Numbered from the stretch's first letter, positions 36,394 through 43,463 are shown. The stretch is DNA of 64,000 bases from Candidatus Nitrosopumilus sp. (GCF_029882185.1 NZ_JAOULD010000002.1:35319-99318), one strand, 5' to 3'. Numbers and translations are program-made. The notes: generated by a model from the sequence alone, not told the origin.

Positions 36394-36993
36394 ATGGCAC
36401 AAACTAAAAACTTGTTATTGTTTAGAAAATGGGATTTGTCTGATATCGAAATAAAGGATCCTGGATTAAAAACTGCAATCTCTTTGAGAAAGCAAATTCT
36501 TCCTTACACTTATGGTCGTTCTGCATTAAAGAGATTCAACAAAGCAGATGTTAACATTGTTGAAAGATTAATCAATAAAACAATGCACTTTGGAAAGAAG
36601 TATGCAAAGAACACAGGTAGAATGACTGGAAAGAAAACTAAACTTCTCAATACTGTAAAAACAGCTTTTGATATCATTGCACTAAAAACTGGCCAAAATC
36701 CTGTCGAAGTTCTAGTTCGAGCAATTGAATTTTCTGCTCCAAATGAAGACACTACAAGAATCGTATATGGTGGTACTGTTTATCATGTATCAGTAGACGT
36801 TGCTCCAATCAGAAGGGTAGATTTGGCTCTAAAGTTTATCGCAGATGCTATCAAAGAATCAACATTCTCTAATCCAAAACCTATTGAAGAGCACATGGCA
36901 GAACAACTCATGCTTGCAGCAGCAAATGATCCTTCAGCACCTTCTGTAAAGAAGAAACACGAGTTAGAAAGAATAGCACAAGCATCAAGATAG
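36394..36993 (+). CDS. rps7: Small ribosomal subunit protein S7
   Basis: 199 residues from ATG 36394, preceded by an aggagat Shine-Dalgarno at the right spacing. The frame is open further upstream inside rps12, but that is not coding. Signature parts: LPYTYGRSALKRFNKADVNI near the N-terminus, NTGRMTGKKTKLLNTVKTAF and ALKFIADAIKESTFSNPKPI. The C-terminal KKHELERIAQASR is standard for archaeal S7. Last gene of the str-like cluster; EF-2 and EF-1A do not follow. Confidence 0.96.
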   Translation: MAQTKNLLLFRKWDLSDIEIKDPGLKTAISLRKQILPYTYGRSALKRFNKADVNIVERLINKTMHFGKKYAKNTGRMTGKKTKLLNTVKTAFDIIALKTGQNPVEVLVRAIEFSAPNEDTTRIVYGGTVYHVSVDVAPIRRVDLALKFIADAIKESTFSNPKPIEEHMAEQLMLAAANDPSAPSVKKKHELERIAQASR

Positions 36994-37014
36994 TCTTTTT
37001 AGAAATTTTTCCAG

Positions 37015-37102
37015 TAGCCCGAGGCAGATTCGAACTGCCGTCTCCGCCTATCCATTCTTGAGATCCAGAGGGCAGAATCCTTGACCACTAGACTATCGGG
37101 CT
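37015..37102 (-). tRNA. tRNA-Gln (anticodon CUG) with a 15-nt intron
   Basis: On the minus strand the acceptor halves AGCCCGA and TCGGGCT pair fully, followed by discriminator A. The T arm is GGCAG-TTCGAAT-CTGCC, and the anticodon stem is CTGCC/GGCGG. The anticodon loop reads C-T-CTG-G-A once 15 bases (37050-37064) between positions 37 and 38 are removed. This is the standard archaeal intron site. The spliced tRNA is 73 nt. CCA is not encoded. It lies just downstream of rps7, on the opposite strand. Confidence 0.93.
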
Positions 37103-37147
37103 ACTAAAATAAACCCGAATGATTTAGCATATAATCATTTGTTGTAA

Positions 37148-37486
37148 TTACTTTAGTCTGACTTCATGAATTACTGCTGCATAATCACAATCTGCTTTTA
37201 ATCGCATGTAAGGAATTAATTTGTAATGAATTGAATAGATGTTGCCTTCTTTTAACAAAATTCCTTTTTGTAATAATGATGCTAATCCCCTTGATGGAAT
37301 CGTAATTGAAATGTTTCTTTCTTTGCATATTTTTTCTCTTTTTTCTTGAAATTGTTTTAGAGAAAATGAAACATCATTGGTTTCCAAAATTAATGGCCAA
37401 ACAATTTCTGCCCAAACAAATCTTCTGTTCTCTGTTGCAGAAGCATATTTCCCTTTTTCACTCAACATTAATAACATCTGCAACAT
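37148..37486 (-). CDS. Small protein, possible winged-helix type
   Basis: 112 residues from ATG 37486; internal ATGs at codons 4 and 7 are alternative starts. The sequence is basic, with helix-like stretches (SLKQFQEKREKICKERN) followed by SRGLASLLQKGILLKEGNIY, which looks like a recognition helix and wing. No clear family. It is divergent from the YkgJ-like gene with only 17 bases between start codons, so the two probably share or overlap promoters. Confidence 0.55.
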   Translation of the reverse strand: MLQMLLMLSEKGKYASATENRRFVWAEIVWPLILETNDVSFSLKQFQEKREKICKERNISITIPSRGLASLLQKGILLKEGNIYSIHYKLIPYMRLKADCDYAAVIHEVRLK

Positions 37487-37503
37487 ATGTTATAATTTAT
37501 CAG

Positions 37504-38208
37504 TTGTCTCAAAAAGAAATTGAAGAATCACTAGATTTACTGCAAAAAGATTGGGATGTTGACCCGATCCTGCGCAATTTTATGTTGGGAAAAATTATTG
37601 ATGTTTCTGATTATCCAATCAAAGTCAAAGATGTCATCTTTCATGTTCCGTATCTTAATTCAGAAAAAAAATACATCTTGTGGAAGTGCTATTGGCCTGA
37701 CTGTCACAACTGTTGTGATAGACAAGGCAGATTGCCTTTATCCTCTGATGATTTAATCACAATTGGCAAAGGGCTCAAATACAAAAAAACTTCAGATTTT
37801 ATAAAAAATGAAACTCTAACTGTAACATATCAGGAACCTGGTCCATCAGGACAATTGACAACAATGACTACAATCAATCTCAAAAGAAAAACAGATGAGA
37901 CGGAAGCTGATGATGGCACTCACATCTCTTGCAGATTTCTAGATGGTGAAGGGGGCTGCTCCATGCATCCAGACAGACCTGGAGTGTGCTACCTGTATCC
38001 TTTCTCTAGCTGGCTTGAGAACGAACAGGGTAAAGCCCGAGTCCATGCAACGTATCAGTTTACAGGTGACTGTCCTGGGTTTTACTTGGCTGATTCTCTT
38101 GATCCAATGAAAGACGAATTCAAGGACTATTCAAAAACTATATACGATTACAACATGGCATCAAACAGAACAAATCGTGAAGGATTTGGATCTGTTAGTT
38201 TTTCTTAG
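37504..38208 (+). CDS. YkgJ-type cysteine-cluster protein
   Basis: 234 residues from TTG 37504; the frame is open further upstream but that overlaps the divergent gene. A first cysteine group, CYWPDCHNCC, is followed by LPLSSDDLITIGKGL, and a second, CRFLDGEGGCSMHPDRPGVC then YLYPF, completes the pattern of the YkgJ/UPF0153 family, thought to bind zinc or an Fe-S cluster. A further Cys (TGDCPGFY) is near the end. Cellular role unknown. The 3' end overlaps the flavoprotein gene by four bases, convergently. Confidence 0.8.
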   Translation: MSQKEIEESLDLLQKDWDVDPILRNFMLGKIIDVSDYPIKVKDVIFHVPYLNSEKKYILWKCYWPDCHNCCDRQGRLPLSSDDLITIGKGLKYKKTSDFIKNETLTVTYQEPGPSGQLTTMTTINLKRKTDETEADDGTHISCRFLDGEGGCSMHPDRPGVCYLYPFSSWLENEQGKARVHATYQFTGDCPGFYLADSLDPMKDEFKDYSKTIYDYNMASNRTNREGFGSVSFS

Positions 38209-39218
38209 GCCTTGGCAACTTTGAGTAAATCTGAAATTTTAATATCCATTCCAAATCTTGCCTCGTTCTTTTTCATATAGAAAAAGATTGTCAAAAAGTC
38301 TGGCAATGCCTTGATGAAGCTAAAGTCCTTGTGAATTTTTGCTCGAACAAAATTAAACACTTTGGCATAGACCTTGTAGTGCTTCTCAACTGCCTTCTCA
38401 TATGCTGTAAAGTCATACATGTTCTCTACAAAAATATCCACACACTGCATTGATGGAATGATTCCTTCCCCCAACAATGCATAGACAGTACCTATTGATT
38501 CCCCGACTCCTACAACTTTACCTGAATAGTATGGCTTGCATCTATCTGGAGTTGCAAGTCTGATTGGCCTGCCCTTTGTTTTGAGAACCTTGCCTCCGTG
38601 CTTTTTTAGGAAATCATCAGTTGCCTTGATGTGTTGTTTATTGTAATCCCCTGCTCCAATGTGGGCCCATTTCTCGCCCAGTGGGAAATACCAGAAATAT
38701 CCTGACATTCCAGGAAATGGCTCAATGTAAAAGTCATCATATGGCACGCCGTTTTCATATTCTACTTTGTATTCATATGTTGGTAAGAAAAAATCCTCTT
38801 TCATTTTTGGCAAATATGCTCTGCTAAAACCTGTACAGTCTACTATCATGTCGTATTCTTTTTCTAATTCCTCAAGCTTTGGTGCTTCTCCGTAGATAAT
38901 TTTTGAATCTTTTATGAAATCCTTGATTAGTGCTAGTTTGTCATATGTGCACATTCCGTGCAGTCCGATATCGAATTTAATGTCATTGTTCATCTTGACA
39001 TGCATGTTTTTTCCATCATGAATTAGAAAGTCATTAAAATCTCGGTCTACTTTTTTGCAAAATTCTGTCAGTACTGGTTTGATTGTACCCCATGCACAAA
39101 TTGAATCATGGTTTTCTTCTCTGTTTCTCTCATATCCTGTAACGTCATGTTCTAAATTTTTTAGTCTGGCCATAAGATAAGAGCCTGCTACTCCCATGCC
39201 CATCACTGCAATCTTCAA
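38205..39218 (-). CDS. Geranylgeranyl reductase-family FAD protein
   Basis: 337 residues from TTG 39218. FAD-binding start IAVMGMGVAGSYLMARL with a GxGxxG motif at 7-12, then YERN at the end of the second strand. Later motifs: YDMIVDCTGFSRAYLP, SGYFWYFPLGEKWAHIGAGD, and GVGESIGTVYALLGEGIIPS, the second FAD-contacting block. Members hydrogenate isoprenoid chains (archaeal lipids, menaquinone); this one is shorter than the classical DGGGPL reductase, so the substrate is uncertain. A TATA-like tagtatatttattag (39242-39256, minus strand) lies about 30 bases upstream. Confidence 0.82.
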   Translation of the reverse strand: MKIAVMGMGVAGSYLMARLKNLEHDVTGYERNREENHDSICAWGTIKPVLTEFCKKVDRDFNDFLIHDGKNMHVKMNNDIKFDIGLHGMCTYDKLALIKDFIKDSKIIYGEAPKLEELEKEYDMIVDCTGFSRAYLPKMKEDFFLPTYEYKVEYENGVPYDDFYIEPFPGMSGYFWYFPLGEKWAHIGAGDYNKQHIKATDDFLKKHGGKVLKTKGRPIRLATPDRCKPYYSGKVVGVGESIGTVYALLGEGIIPSMQCVDIFVENMYDFTAYEKAVEKHYKVYAKVFNFVRAKIHKDFSFIKALPDFLTIFFYMKKNEARFGMDIKISDLLKVAKA

Positions 39219-39347
39219 GATGTTTGCCGTCGGCTTGGGCCTAATAAATATACTATCTGTTTTTGTTCAGGTAAATTCTCAATAGTAGGAAAGGATAGTG
39301 TCGGTTAAATATCAAATTCACATTACTCATTATAAGAAAAGGTGAAT

Positions 39348-39473
39348 CTGTCGTCTGATAACAATCGTTTCAGGCCTTAAGACAAATTACTGTCATCAGA
39401 AAACCACTGGTTTCTGATCTTAAGCAAAGAGCTGTCATCTGCACTCTTTTTGGTGCTGATCTTAAGCTCAATT
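39348..39473. repeat. Three tandem 42-bp units, each holding a different hairpin
   Basis: Units start at 39348, 39390 and 39432, exactly 42 bases apart. Each begins ctgtcRtc and has cttaag about 27-30 bases on. Between these, each unit has its own inverted repeat with different bases: tga-aac/gtt-tca in unit 1, atcagaa-acc/ggt-ttctgat in unit 2, gcac/gtgc flanked by atc/gat in unit 3. Pairing is kept though the sequence changes. It lies 45 bases upstream of the nitroreductase start and 130 bases from the flavoprotein start. Confidence 0.8.
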
Positions 39474-39517
39474 ACCTTTTCGTTTCATTTATTTTACATA
39501 ATTTTTGTTATTCTTTT

Positions 39518-40120
39518 ATGGATGTCTTTGAAGCAATAGAGACTCGTCGTGCAATCAAAAAATTTGACAGCACATACAAGATGAGCAACAATGATGTTCA
39601 GAAATTAATGGAGCATGTAATTTTGGCTCCGACTAGCTACAACCAACAGAACTGGAGATTTGTATATGTAACTGACCGGGATGTAAAAGAAAAGATTTCA
39701 GTGGCAGCCAGAGGTCAAGCCCAACCAAAAGATGGCTCTTTGGTGGTAATACTGTGTGGTGACATGAATGCATGGAAAACTGAACCTATACGATACTGGA
39801 AGAATCATCCTGCAGAAAAACAAGAGACAGTAAAAGCAGCACTAGAAAGAAAATATGATGGCAATCCTCAAAATCAACGAGATGAGGCAGTCCGTTCTTG
39901 TGGAATGGCAGCTCAAACAATAATGCTTGCAGCAAGACAAATGGGATTGGATTCTTGTCCTATGGTAGGATTTGAGTACGATGAACTATCAGAGTTGATA
40001 AAATTACCTGAGGATCATCTGATAGTCATGATGGTGGTAGTTGGCAAAAGGGCAGAAGATGCTGCAGTTCGTGGAGGCCAGTTACCTTTAGATCAGGTGG
40101 CCTTTGAGAATAGTTTCTAG
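39518..40120 (+). CDS. Nitroreductase-family FMN protein
   Basis: 200 residues. The start MDVFEAIETRRAIKKFDSTY, then LAPTSYNQQNWRFVYVTDRD (FMN-contacting part), GMAAQTIMLAARQMGLDSCP and a C-terminal MVVVGKRAEDAAVRGGQLPL are typical. Such enzymes use NAD(P)H and FMN to reduce quinones or nitro compounds. Likely a homodimer. The 42-bp hairpin repeats sit right upstream and may control it. Confidence 0.88.
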   Translation: MDVFEAIETRRAIKKFDSTYKMSNNDVQKLMEHVILAPTSYNQQNWRFVYVTDRDVKEKISVAARGQAQPKDGSLVVILCGDMNAWKTEPIRYWKNHPAEKQETVKAALERKYDGNPQNQRDEAVRSCGMAAQTIMLAARQMGLDSCPMVGFEYDELSELIKLPEDHLIVMMVVVGKRAEDAAVRGGQLPLDQVAFENSF

Positions 40121-40162
40121 ATTTTTGAATATATTTTATTATGATAACGTAACACATGCTTC

Positions 40163-40327
40163 ATGGGTGCAGGAGAGGCAATCAAGAAATTAGAGACACC
40201 AAACTAAGGGTTGCAAGTAATTTTAGATAATCTTGATGAGCAACTATGGGCAATCCGTTCAGATCCTAAACTATCAGGGATGGTTAATAACTTGGAGACA
40301 TTATTTTATGCATATCTTAAAACCTAG
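40163..40327 (+). pseudogene. Small gene interrupted by an in-frame TAA
   Basis: ATG 40163 opens MGAGEAIKKLETPN, then TAA (40205-40207), then the same frame continues for 39 codons (GLQVILDNLDEQLWAIRSDP, ending TLFYAYLKT) to TAG. The second part reads like a folded helical peptide and can start at TTG 40211. It could be a 54-codon gene broken by one base change, or two small genes. A 24-codon ORF in another frame (ATG 40156) overlaps the first part. Confidence 0.35.
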
Positions 40328-40418
40328 ATGAAGAGCAACAATGAAATCATTGAATTATCAAAGAAATAAAATTATTCTATAGGAAACCTTAACTCTTATC
40401 TTGATTATATACAATAGA

Positions 40419-40532
40419 TTGACTTGTTTCAGGTGTGATGGCAAAGGTAGATTACGAAATCAGTTTGGTCTTTATGAGAAATGTGAGTCGTGTCAAAAGA
40501 CCGATATGACTTTTGAAAAGATAGATGATTAG
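40419..40532 (+). CDS. 37-residue zinc-ribbon mini-protein
   Basis: Begins at TTG 40419. CFRCDGKGRLRNQ followed by KCESCQ gives two CxxC knuckles (C3/C6 and C22/C25), like a single DnaJ-type zinc repeat. A TATA-like gattatatac at 40402-40411 is slightly close to the TTG, so the start is not certain. The two complete knuckles in so short an ORF make it likely to be real. Confidence 0.55.
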   Translation: MTCFRCDGKGRLRNQFGLYEKCESCQKTDMTFEKIDD

Positions 40533-40550
40533 GATTCTGATGATTAAGTA

Positions 40551-40715
40551 ATGGTGTTTGGTTTTAAATTTGGATTTTTAAAGTTTAAAACCGTATCTGA
40601 GAAATTTAGAAAATCATTGTACATTGGAGATAACAAACGATGTACAAAATGTAATCGCCTTTTATCAAAGTATACAAAGAGCGAACTGTGTTATTCCTGT
40701 CAGAGCGAATCTTAG
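40551..40715 (+). CDS. 54-residue zinc-finger mini-protein
   Basis: From ATG 40551: a basic, aromatic N-terminal half (VFGFKFGFLKFKTVSEKFRK) followed by CTKCNRLLSKYTKSELCYSC, a CxxC-x12-CxxC zinc ribbon, then a short end. It follows the previous mini-protein by 18 bases, so they may form an operon. It could bind nucleic acid or ribosomes. No family recognised. Confidence 0.6.
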   Translation: MVFGFKFGFLKFKTVSEKFRKSLYIGDNKRCTKCNRLLSKYTKSELCYSCQSES

Positions 40716-40723
40716 ATAACTAA

Positions 40724-40752
40724 AAGAAAAAAACGAGGATTCTCTAATCCTC
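40724..40752 (-). terminator. Hairpin plus T-tract terminator of the acidic mini-gene
   Basis: On the minus strand gaggatt-agag-aatcctc is followed by cgtttttttc. Seven perfect stem pairs and a run of seven T look like a bacterial intrinsic terminator. The stop codon of the acidic peptide lies in the loop region. The 13 bases agaaaaaaacgag (plus strand, 40725-40737) recur at 40898-40910. Confidence 0.65.
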
Positions 40753-40821
40753 ATAGTCTGATTCCGAATCATCGTCTTCGAAATCATCGTATTCTTCTTG
40801 TGCTTCACGATTATAACTCAT
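40744..40821 (-). CDS. 25-residue acidic peptide
   Basis: ATG 40821 reads MSYNREAQEEYDDFEDDDSE then SDYED and stop: 13 of 25 residues are Asp or Glu. The minus strand has ttaaatcc about 25-30 bases upstream as a possible TATA, and a clear terminator at its end, so it is a discrete transcription unit. It may be a peptide, or the transcript may act as RNA. Confidence 0.45.
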   Translation of the reverse strand: MSYNREAQEEYDDFEDDDSESDYED

Positions 40822-40897
40822 GGCAAATGTGGGTTGGAATTCTTGGATTTAAACAATATGAATGATTTATTCTATCTTTGATAAAATCAATATATAG

Positions 40898-40939
40898 AGA
40901 AAAAAACGAGCTTCAAAAGATTATTTCTTTTTAGAAGCT
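40898..40939 (-). terminator. Hairpin plus T-tract terminator of the H1-like mini-gene
   Basis: On the minus strand agcttc-t-aaaaag pairs with ctttt-gaagct across a loop holding the TAA stop codon, followed by cgtttttttctc. It has the same layout and the same 13-base end as the terminator at 40724-40752. Confidence 0.6.
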
Positions 40940-41028
40940 GTCTTTGTTGTTTTTTTAGCTGCTGCTTTTTTAGCTGCTGGTTTTTTAGCTGCTGGTTTTT
41001 TAGCTGCTGCTTTTTTAGCTGTTGCCAT
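40921..41028 (-). CDS. 35-residue Lys/Ala-rich histone H1-like peptide
   Basis: ATG 41028 encodes MATAKKAAAKKPAAKKPAAK and ends with KTASKKK. Four AAKK(P/A) units match the repetitive tails of histone H1 and bacterial H1-like proteins, which bind DNA non-specifically. The DNA shows a 15-base-type repeat (ttttttagctgctg). A TATA-like gaataaaaat lies about 30-40 bases upstream on this strand, and a terminator hairpin covers the stop. It is likely a nucleoid-associated or RNA-binding peptide. Confidence 0.6.
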   Translation of the reverse strand: MATAKKAAAKKPAAKKPAAKKAAAKKTTKTASKKK

Positions 41029-41152
41029 AACTCAAATGGTAATTTTACATGGATTTTTATTCGTGAAATTAAAAAAAATACACTAATGAGGTATTATTTT
41101 AAACACTTTTTTTCCGAGTTTTAGATCCCAATATCTTTAAGTTGATAATTCT

Positions 41153-41362
41153 TTGAAACAAATTATGGACGGTGCAGATCTTGCAAGACGTGATCATCAG
41201 AGAAATAAATCTGAAATTGTCAATCTAGTAAAAGACATGTTCAAGCAAAACAAATGGGGATATGAAGAATACAAGAATCAACTATATGATCTAGTTCTAA
41301 AAGACGAGGCTCTGGTAAAGGATGTGATATCAAAAATAAGGCAGGAGAAAGGACTGGAATGA
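41153..41362 (+). CDS. SHOCT-like small helical protein
   Basis: 69 residues from TTG 41153, or 65 from ATG 41165; the TATA-like tatctttaa at 41132-41140 favours the ATG if leaderless. Charged and helical. The part VKDMFKQNKWGYEEYKNQLY resembles short C-terminal oligomerisation motifs. It overlaps the next gene by four bases, so they are coupled. Not recognised with certainty. Confidence 0.55.
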   Translation: MKQIMDGADLARRDHQRNKSEIVNLVKDMFKQNKWGYEEYKNQLYDLVLKDEALVKDVISKIRQEKGLE

Positions 41363-41598
41363 AGCCTGAATCAGTAAAAATTTTGATTGGTGAGATAGAT
41401 TACAAGCTTGGACGCATTGAATTCTTTAAGGGCAGATTGGAAGAATGGGAGAATAAAGAGGACAAAGAGTATGACCAGTCCCTCAGACGACTAAATAAGC
41501 TAATTGACGAGGCAGTTAATCTCATTCGGATCATGAAAATTGAAGGATTGGAAGAACTTGCATCATATGAGGATGTGCTCCAAAAACTCTTTAAATAA
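41359..41598 (+). CDS. Small charged helical protein
   Basis: 79 residues starting MKPESVKILIGEIDYKLGRI. Heptad-like Leu/Ile spacing and about 40 percent charged residues suggest a coiled coil or helical hairpin. Coupled to the preceding gene through ATGA. The two small helical proteins may form a complex. No family recognised. Confidence 0.55.
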   Translation: MKPESVKILIGEIDYKLGRIEFFKGRLEEWENKEDKEYDQSLRRLNKLIDEAVNLIRIMKIEGLEELASYEDVLQKLFK

Positions 41599-41638
41599 TA
41601 CACAACTCTTAACTTTTAGTAATTTCCGAATTAACTCA

Positions 41639-42310
41639 TTGGAATATGAAATTGTGAAAAACCCGATGGGGTTAATCGAGTTTACATTAAACAAGGGTGA
41701 GAAAATTACTGCAGAGGCCGCTGCCATGGTTTACATGAAAGGAAACATCGTTACAGAGACTAGGATGAGAAAGGGCGGATTCTTCAAGTCGCTCAAAGCT
41801 GCCGCTCTTGGAGGCGAATCGTTTTTTGTCAACGAGTTTATCGCAGAAGAGGATAACTGCAAGCTAGGCATTTCTGGCAACATGCTAGGGGACATTGAGG
41901 TAATTGATGTAAATGAAGAGTTTATCGTCCAGTCCGGCTCTTTTGTCGGTTCCACAACTGATGTAACACTTGACACACAATGGCAGGGATTTACCAAAGG
42001 CATCTTTGGAAGCAATCTGTTTATGCTAAAAACAGTTGGTAATGGAAAAATGTTTGTCAATGGATGGGGTGGCATACTAAAACAGGAACTGGCATCTGGT
42101 GAGAAGATGATACTTGATAACTATCAGCTAGTGGCACTAAGTTCTACTGCTGGATATCGTGTAACTAAACATGGAAGCATGAAGACTACGTTATTTGGTG
42201 GGGATGCTTTGGTAATTGAGGTCGTAGGACCAGGAACTGTCTATTTACAGACTAAAAATATAATGGAGTTTGTTCGAGCAATAATTCCGTTTTTACCCAA
42301 AAGAAACTAG
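41639..42310 (+). CDS. AIM24/TIGR00266-family protein
   Basis: 223 residues from TTG 41639; the frame is open further upstream inside the previous gene. The beta-rich AIM24 pattern is clear: MGLIEFTLNKGEKITAEAAA, then GGFFKSLKAAALGGESFFVN, VQSGSFVGSTTDV, GSNLFMLKTVGNGKMFVNGW, and a C-terminal GGDALVIEVVGPGTVYLQTK. The family is widespread but its biochemical role is not settled. A ctttaaataata box overlaps the end of the preceding gene. Confidence 0.82.
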   Translation: MEYEIVKNPMGLIEFTLNKGEKITAEAAAMVYMKGNIVTETRMRKGGFFKSLKAAALGGESFFVNEFIAEEDNCKLGISGNMLGDIEVIDVNEEFIVQSGSFVGSTTDVTLDTQWQGFTKGIFGSNLFMLKTVGNGKMFVNGWGGILKQELASGEKMILDNYQLVALSSTAGYRVTKHGSMKTTLFGGDALVIEVVGPGTVYLQTKNIMEFVRAIIPFLPKRN

Positions 42311-42407
42311 CATAAAAAATTTCATTGTATGAATTACATCTGCAGAGTTTGTTTGCGTTGCGCCTGATAAGAATGCAAATAAAGATGGGGGTTTGGTGTA
42401 AAAAATA

Positions 42408-42590
42408 ATGGGATTCAAGGACAAGTTTGTAGGCGATAATACTGGAAATGTCTCAATCAAAGTACAATGCACTGGGTGTGAGAGAATAACCGTAGTTAGA
42501 ATTCCATCTGGGAAATCATTTGAGAAATGGAATGAGAAAACAACTTGTAGTCTTTGTGGTGGAAAAAGCTGCTGGGAAAAACTCACCTAG
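42408..42590 (+). CDS. 60-residue zinc-ribbon protein
   Basis: From ATG 42408 with a TATA-like aaataaag about 26 bases upstream (42378-42385). CTGC (26-29 region) and CSLC near 47, with a later Cys (KSCWEKL), form a two-knuckle zinc site. The N-terminus MGFKDKFVGDNTGNVSIKVQ is beta-type. No family recognised. Fourth small cysteine-knuckle protein in this window. Confidence 0.6.
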   Translation: MGFKDKFVGDNTGNVSIKVQCTGCERITVVRIPSGKSFEKWNEKTTCSLCGGKSCWEKLT

Positions 42591-42678
42591 TTTGTCATCA
42601 ATCTCTTTAGATTCTAAAATTACCACTAGCAATTTAGTTTGATATTTTTGATATACTAAAAAAAACACATCTGAAACT

Positions 42679-42807
42679 ATGGTTATGAAATTAGATAGCA
42701 AGAAGACATTGATTGCAGGGCTGGGAATTATATTGTTGATAATAATTTTTGGTGGATTTATCATTACTATATTTTTGATTCCACAATGCAAGGAAGTTTT
42801 ATGCTAG
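42679..42807 (+). CDS. 42-residue single-helix membrane peptide
   Basis: MVMKLDSKKTLIAGLGIILL begins a protein with one helix of about 23 hydrophobic residues and the tail PQCKEVLC. Basic residues before the helix suggest the N-terminus is inside and the two cysteines outside. It overlaps the next ORF. Confidence 0.45.
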   Translation: MVMKLDSKKTLIAGLGIILLIIIFGGFIITIFLIPQCKEVLC

Positions 42808-43052
42808 ATTCTGAATTTGATTTGGATTGGTCCGAATTTTCATTCTTTGATTGGATTCCAAAGGTAATCCGACTGCAGTCAGTCAGAGATGATGATTGGC
42901 AAATTACTCACAAGTCAATGCTTGGGACGACTCTGGAATTCAAATTTGAAACTTTGAAAAACTGGCTAGAACAAAACAATAATTCTGAAAAATCCCAAGT
43001 TCAAACCCAAAACTATGTCCAAGCTCTGAGGCGAAGTGGTCTGATTGAATAA
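42801..43052 (+). CDS. Small acidic soluble protein
   Basis: 83 residues from ATG 42801 (ATGCTAG overlaps the previous stop); ATG 42786 would add five residues. Trp/Phe/Asp-rich start MLDSEFDLDWSEFSFFDWIP, then TLEFKFETLKNWLEQNNNSE and a helical end ALRRSGLIE. Coupled to the membrane peptide before it and to the membrane protein after it (8-base overlap). Unknown function. Confidence 0.5.
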   Translation: MLDSEFDLDWSEFSFFDWIPKVIRLQSVRDDDWQITHKSMLGTTLEFKFETLKNWLEQNNNSEKSQVQTQNYVQALRRSGLIE

Positions 43053-43290
43053 CCTGATAATTGTTGTTATTGTGTTTGCAGTTGCAATTGGTCTTGGAAT
43101 TTTAGCCAACTCAAACTATGGGCAGTATGTGGTGGAGCGAGACCAGAGAAACTTGCAAGCCTCAGTTGCTGATTGCAAGAATCTGTTCTCTCAAGGAATG
43201 AAACAAGATGATTGTATTACAAAATCACTTGAGGTCTTTGGAACTGATTATCAAAAGACTCAGTGGGAGCAGAGATTAGACTACCCTTGA
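43045..43290 (+). CDS. Small membrane-anchored protein with two outer cysteines
   Basis: 81 residues from TTG 43045. One N-terminal helix (LIIVVIVFAVAIGLGILA), then about 60 residues outside, with C43 and C57 that could form a disulfide (VADCKNLFSQGMKQDDCITK). It overlaps the preceding gene by eight bases. Function unknown. Confidence 0.5.
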   Translation: MNNLIIVVIVFAVAIGLGILANSNYGQYVVERDQRNLQASVADCKNLFSQGMKQDDCITKSLEVFGTDYQKTQWEQRLDYP

Positions 43291-43291
43291 T

Positions 43292-43399
43292 TTATGGGAA
43301 TCGTCCCTCTCTGACTTTGGATTCAATTGAGATTGTTTCGAATTTGTCTGAATCATCAACTGTTATGGTATCTTTGCTATTCCTAAAAATTCTAACCAA
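43292..43399 (-). CDS. Possible 35-residue peptide
   Basis: TTG 43399 opens MVRIFRNSKDTITVDDSDKF and continues to a TAA two bases from the end of the convergent gene. The composition is protein-like, but there is no clear promoter or ribosome-binding site. Confidence 0.25.
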   Translation of the reverse strand: MVRIFRNSKDTITVDDSDKFETISIESKVREGRFP

Positions 43400-43463
43400 A
43401 ACCCTCTAGTTTCATATTTGTTTGATGTATTTGTGACTAGATTTTACAAGATGATTTTTCTAT

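Noticed and set aside
39348..39473. CRISPR array
   Set aside because: Only three units, the conserved parts are 6-8 bases and the variable part is palindromic; no cas genes nearby.
39348..39473. C/D box small RNA on the minus strand
   Set aside because: tgatga and ctga motifs occur but their spacing does not fit the C-D'-C'-D layout.
42293..42586. Minus-strand 97-codon ORF
   Set aside because: It overlaps almost all of the zinc-ribbon gene, whose CxxC pairs and TATA box make the plus strand the better choice.
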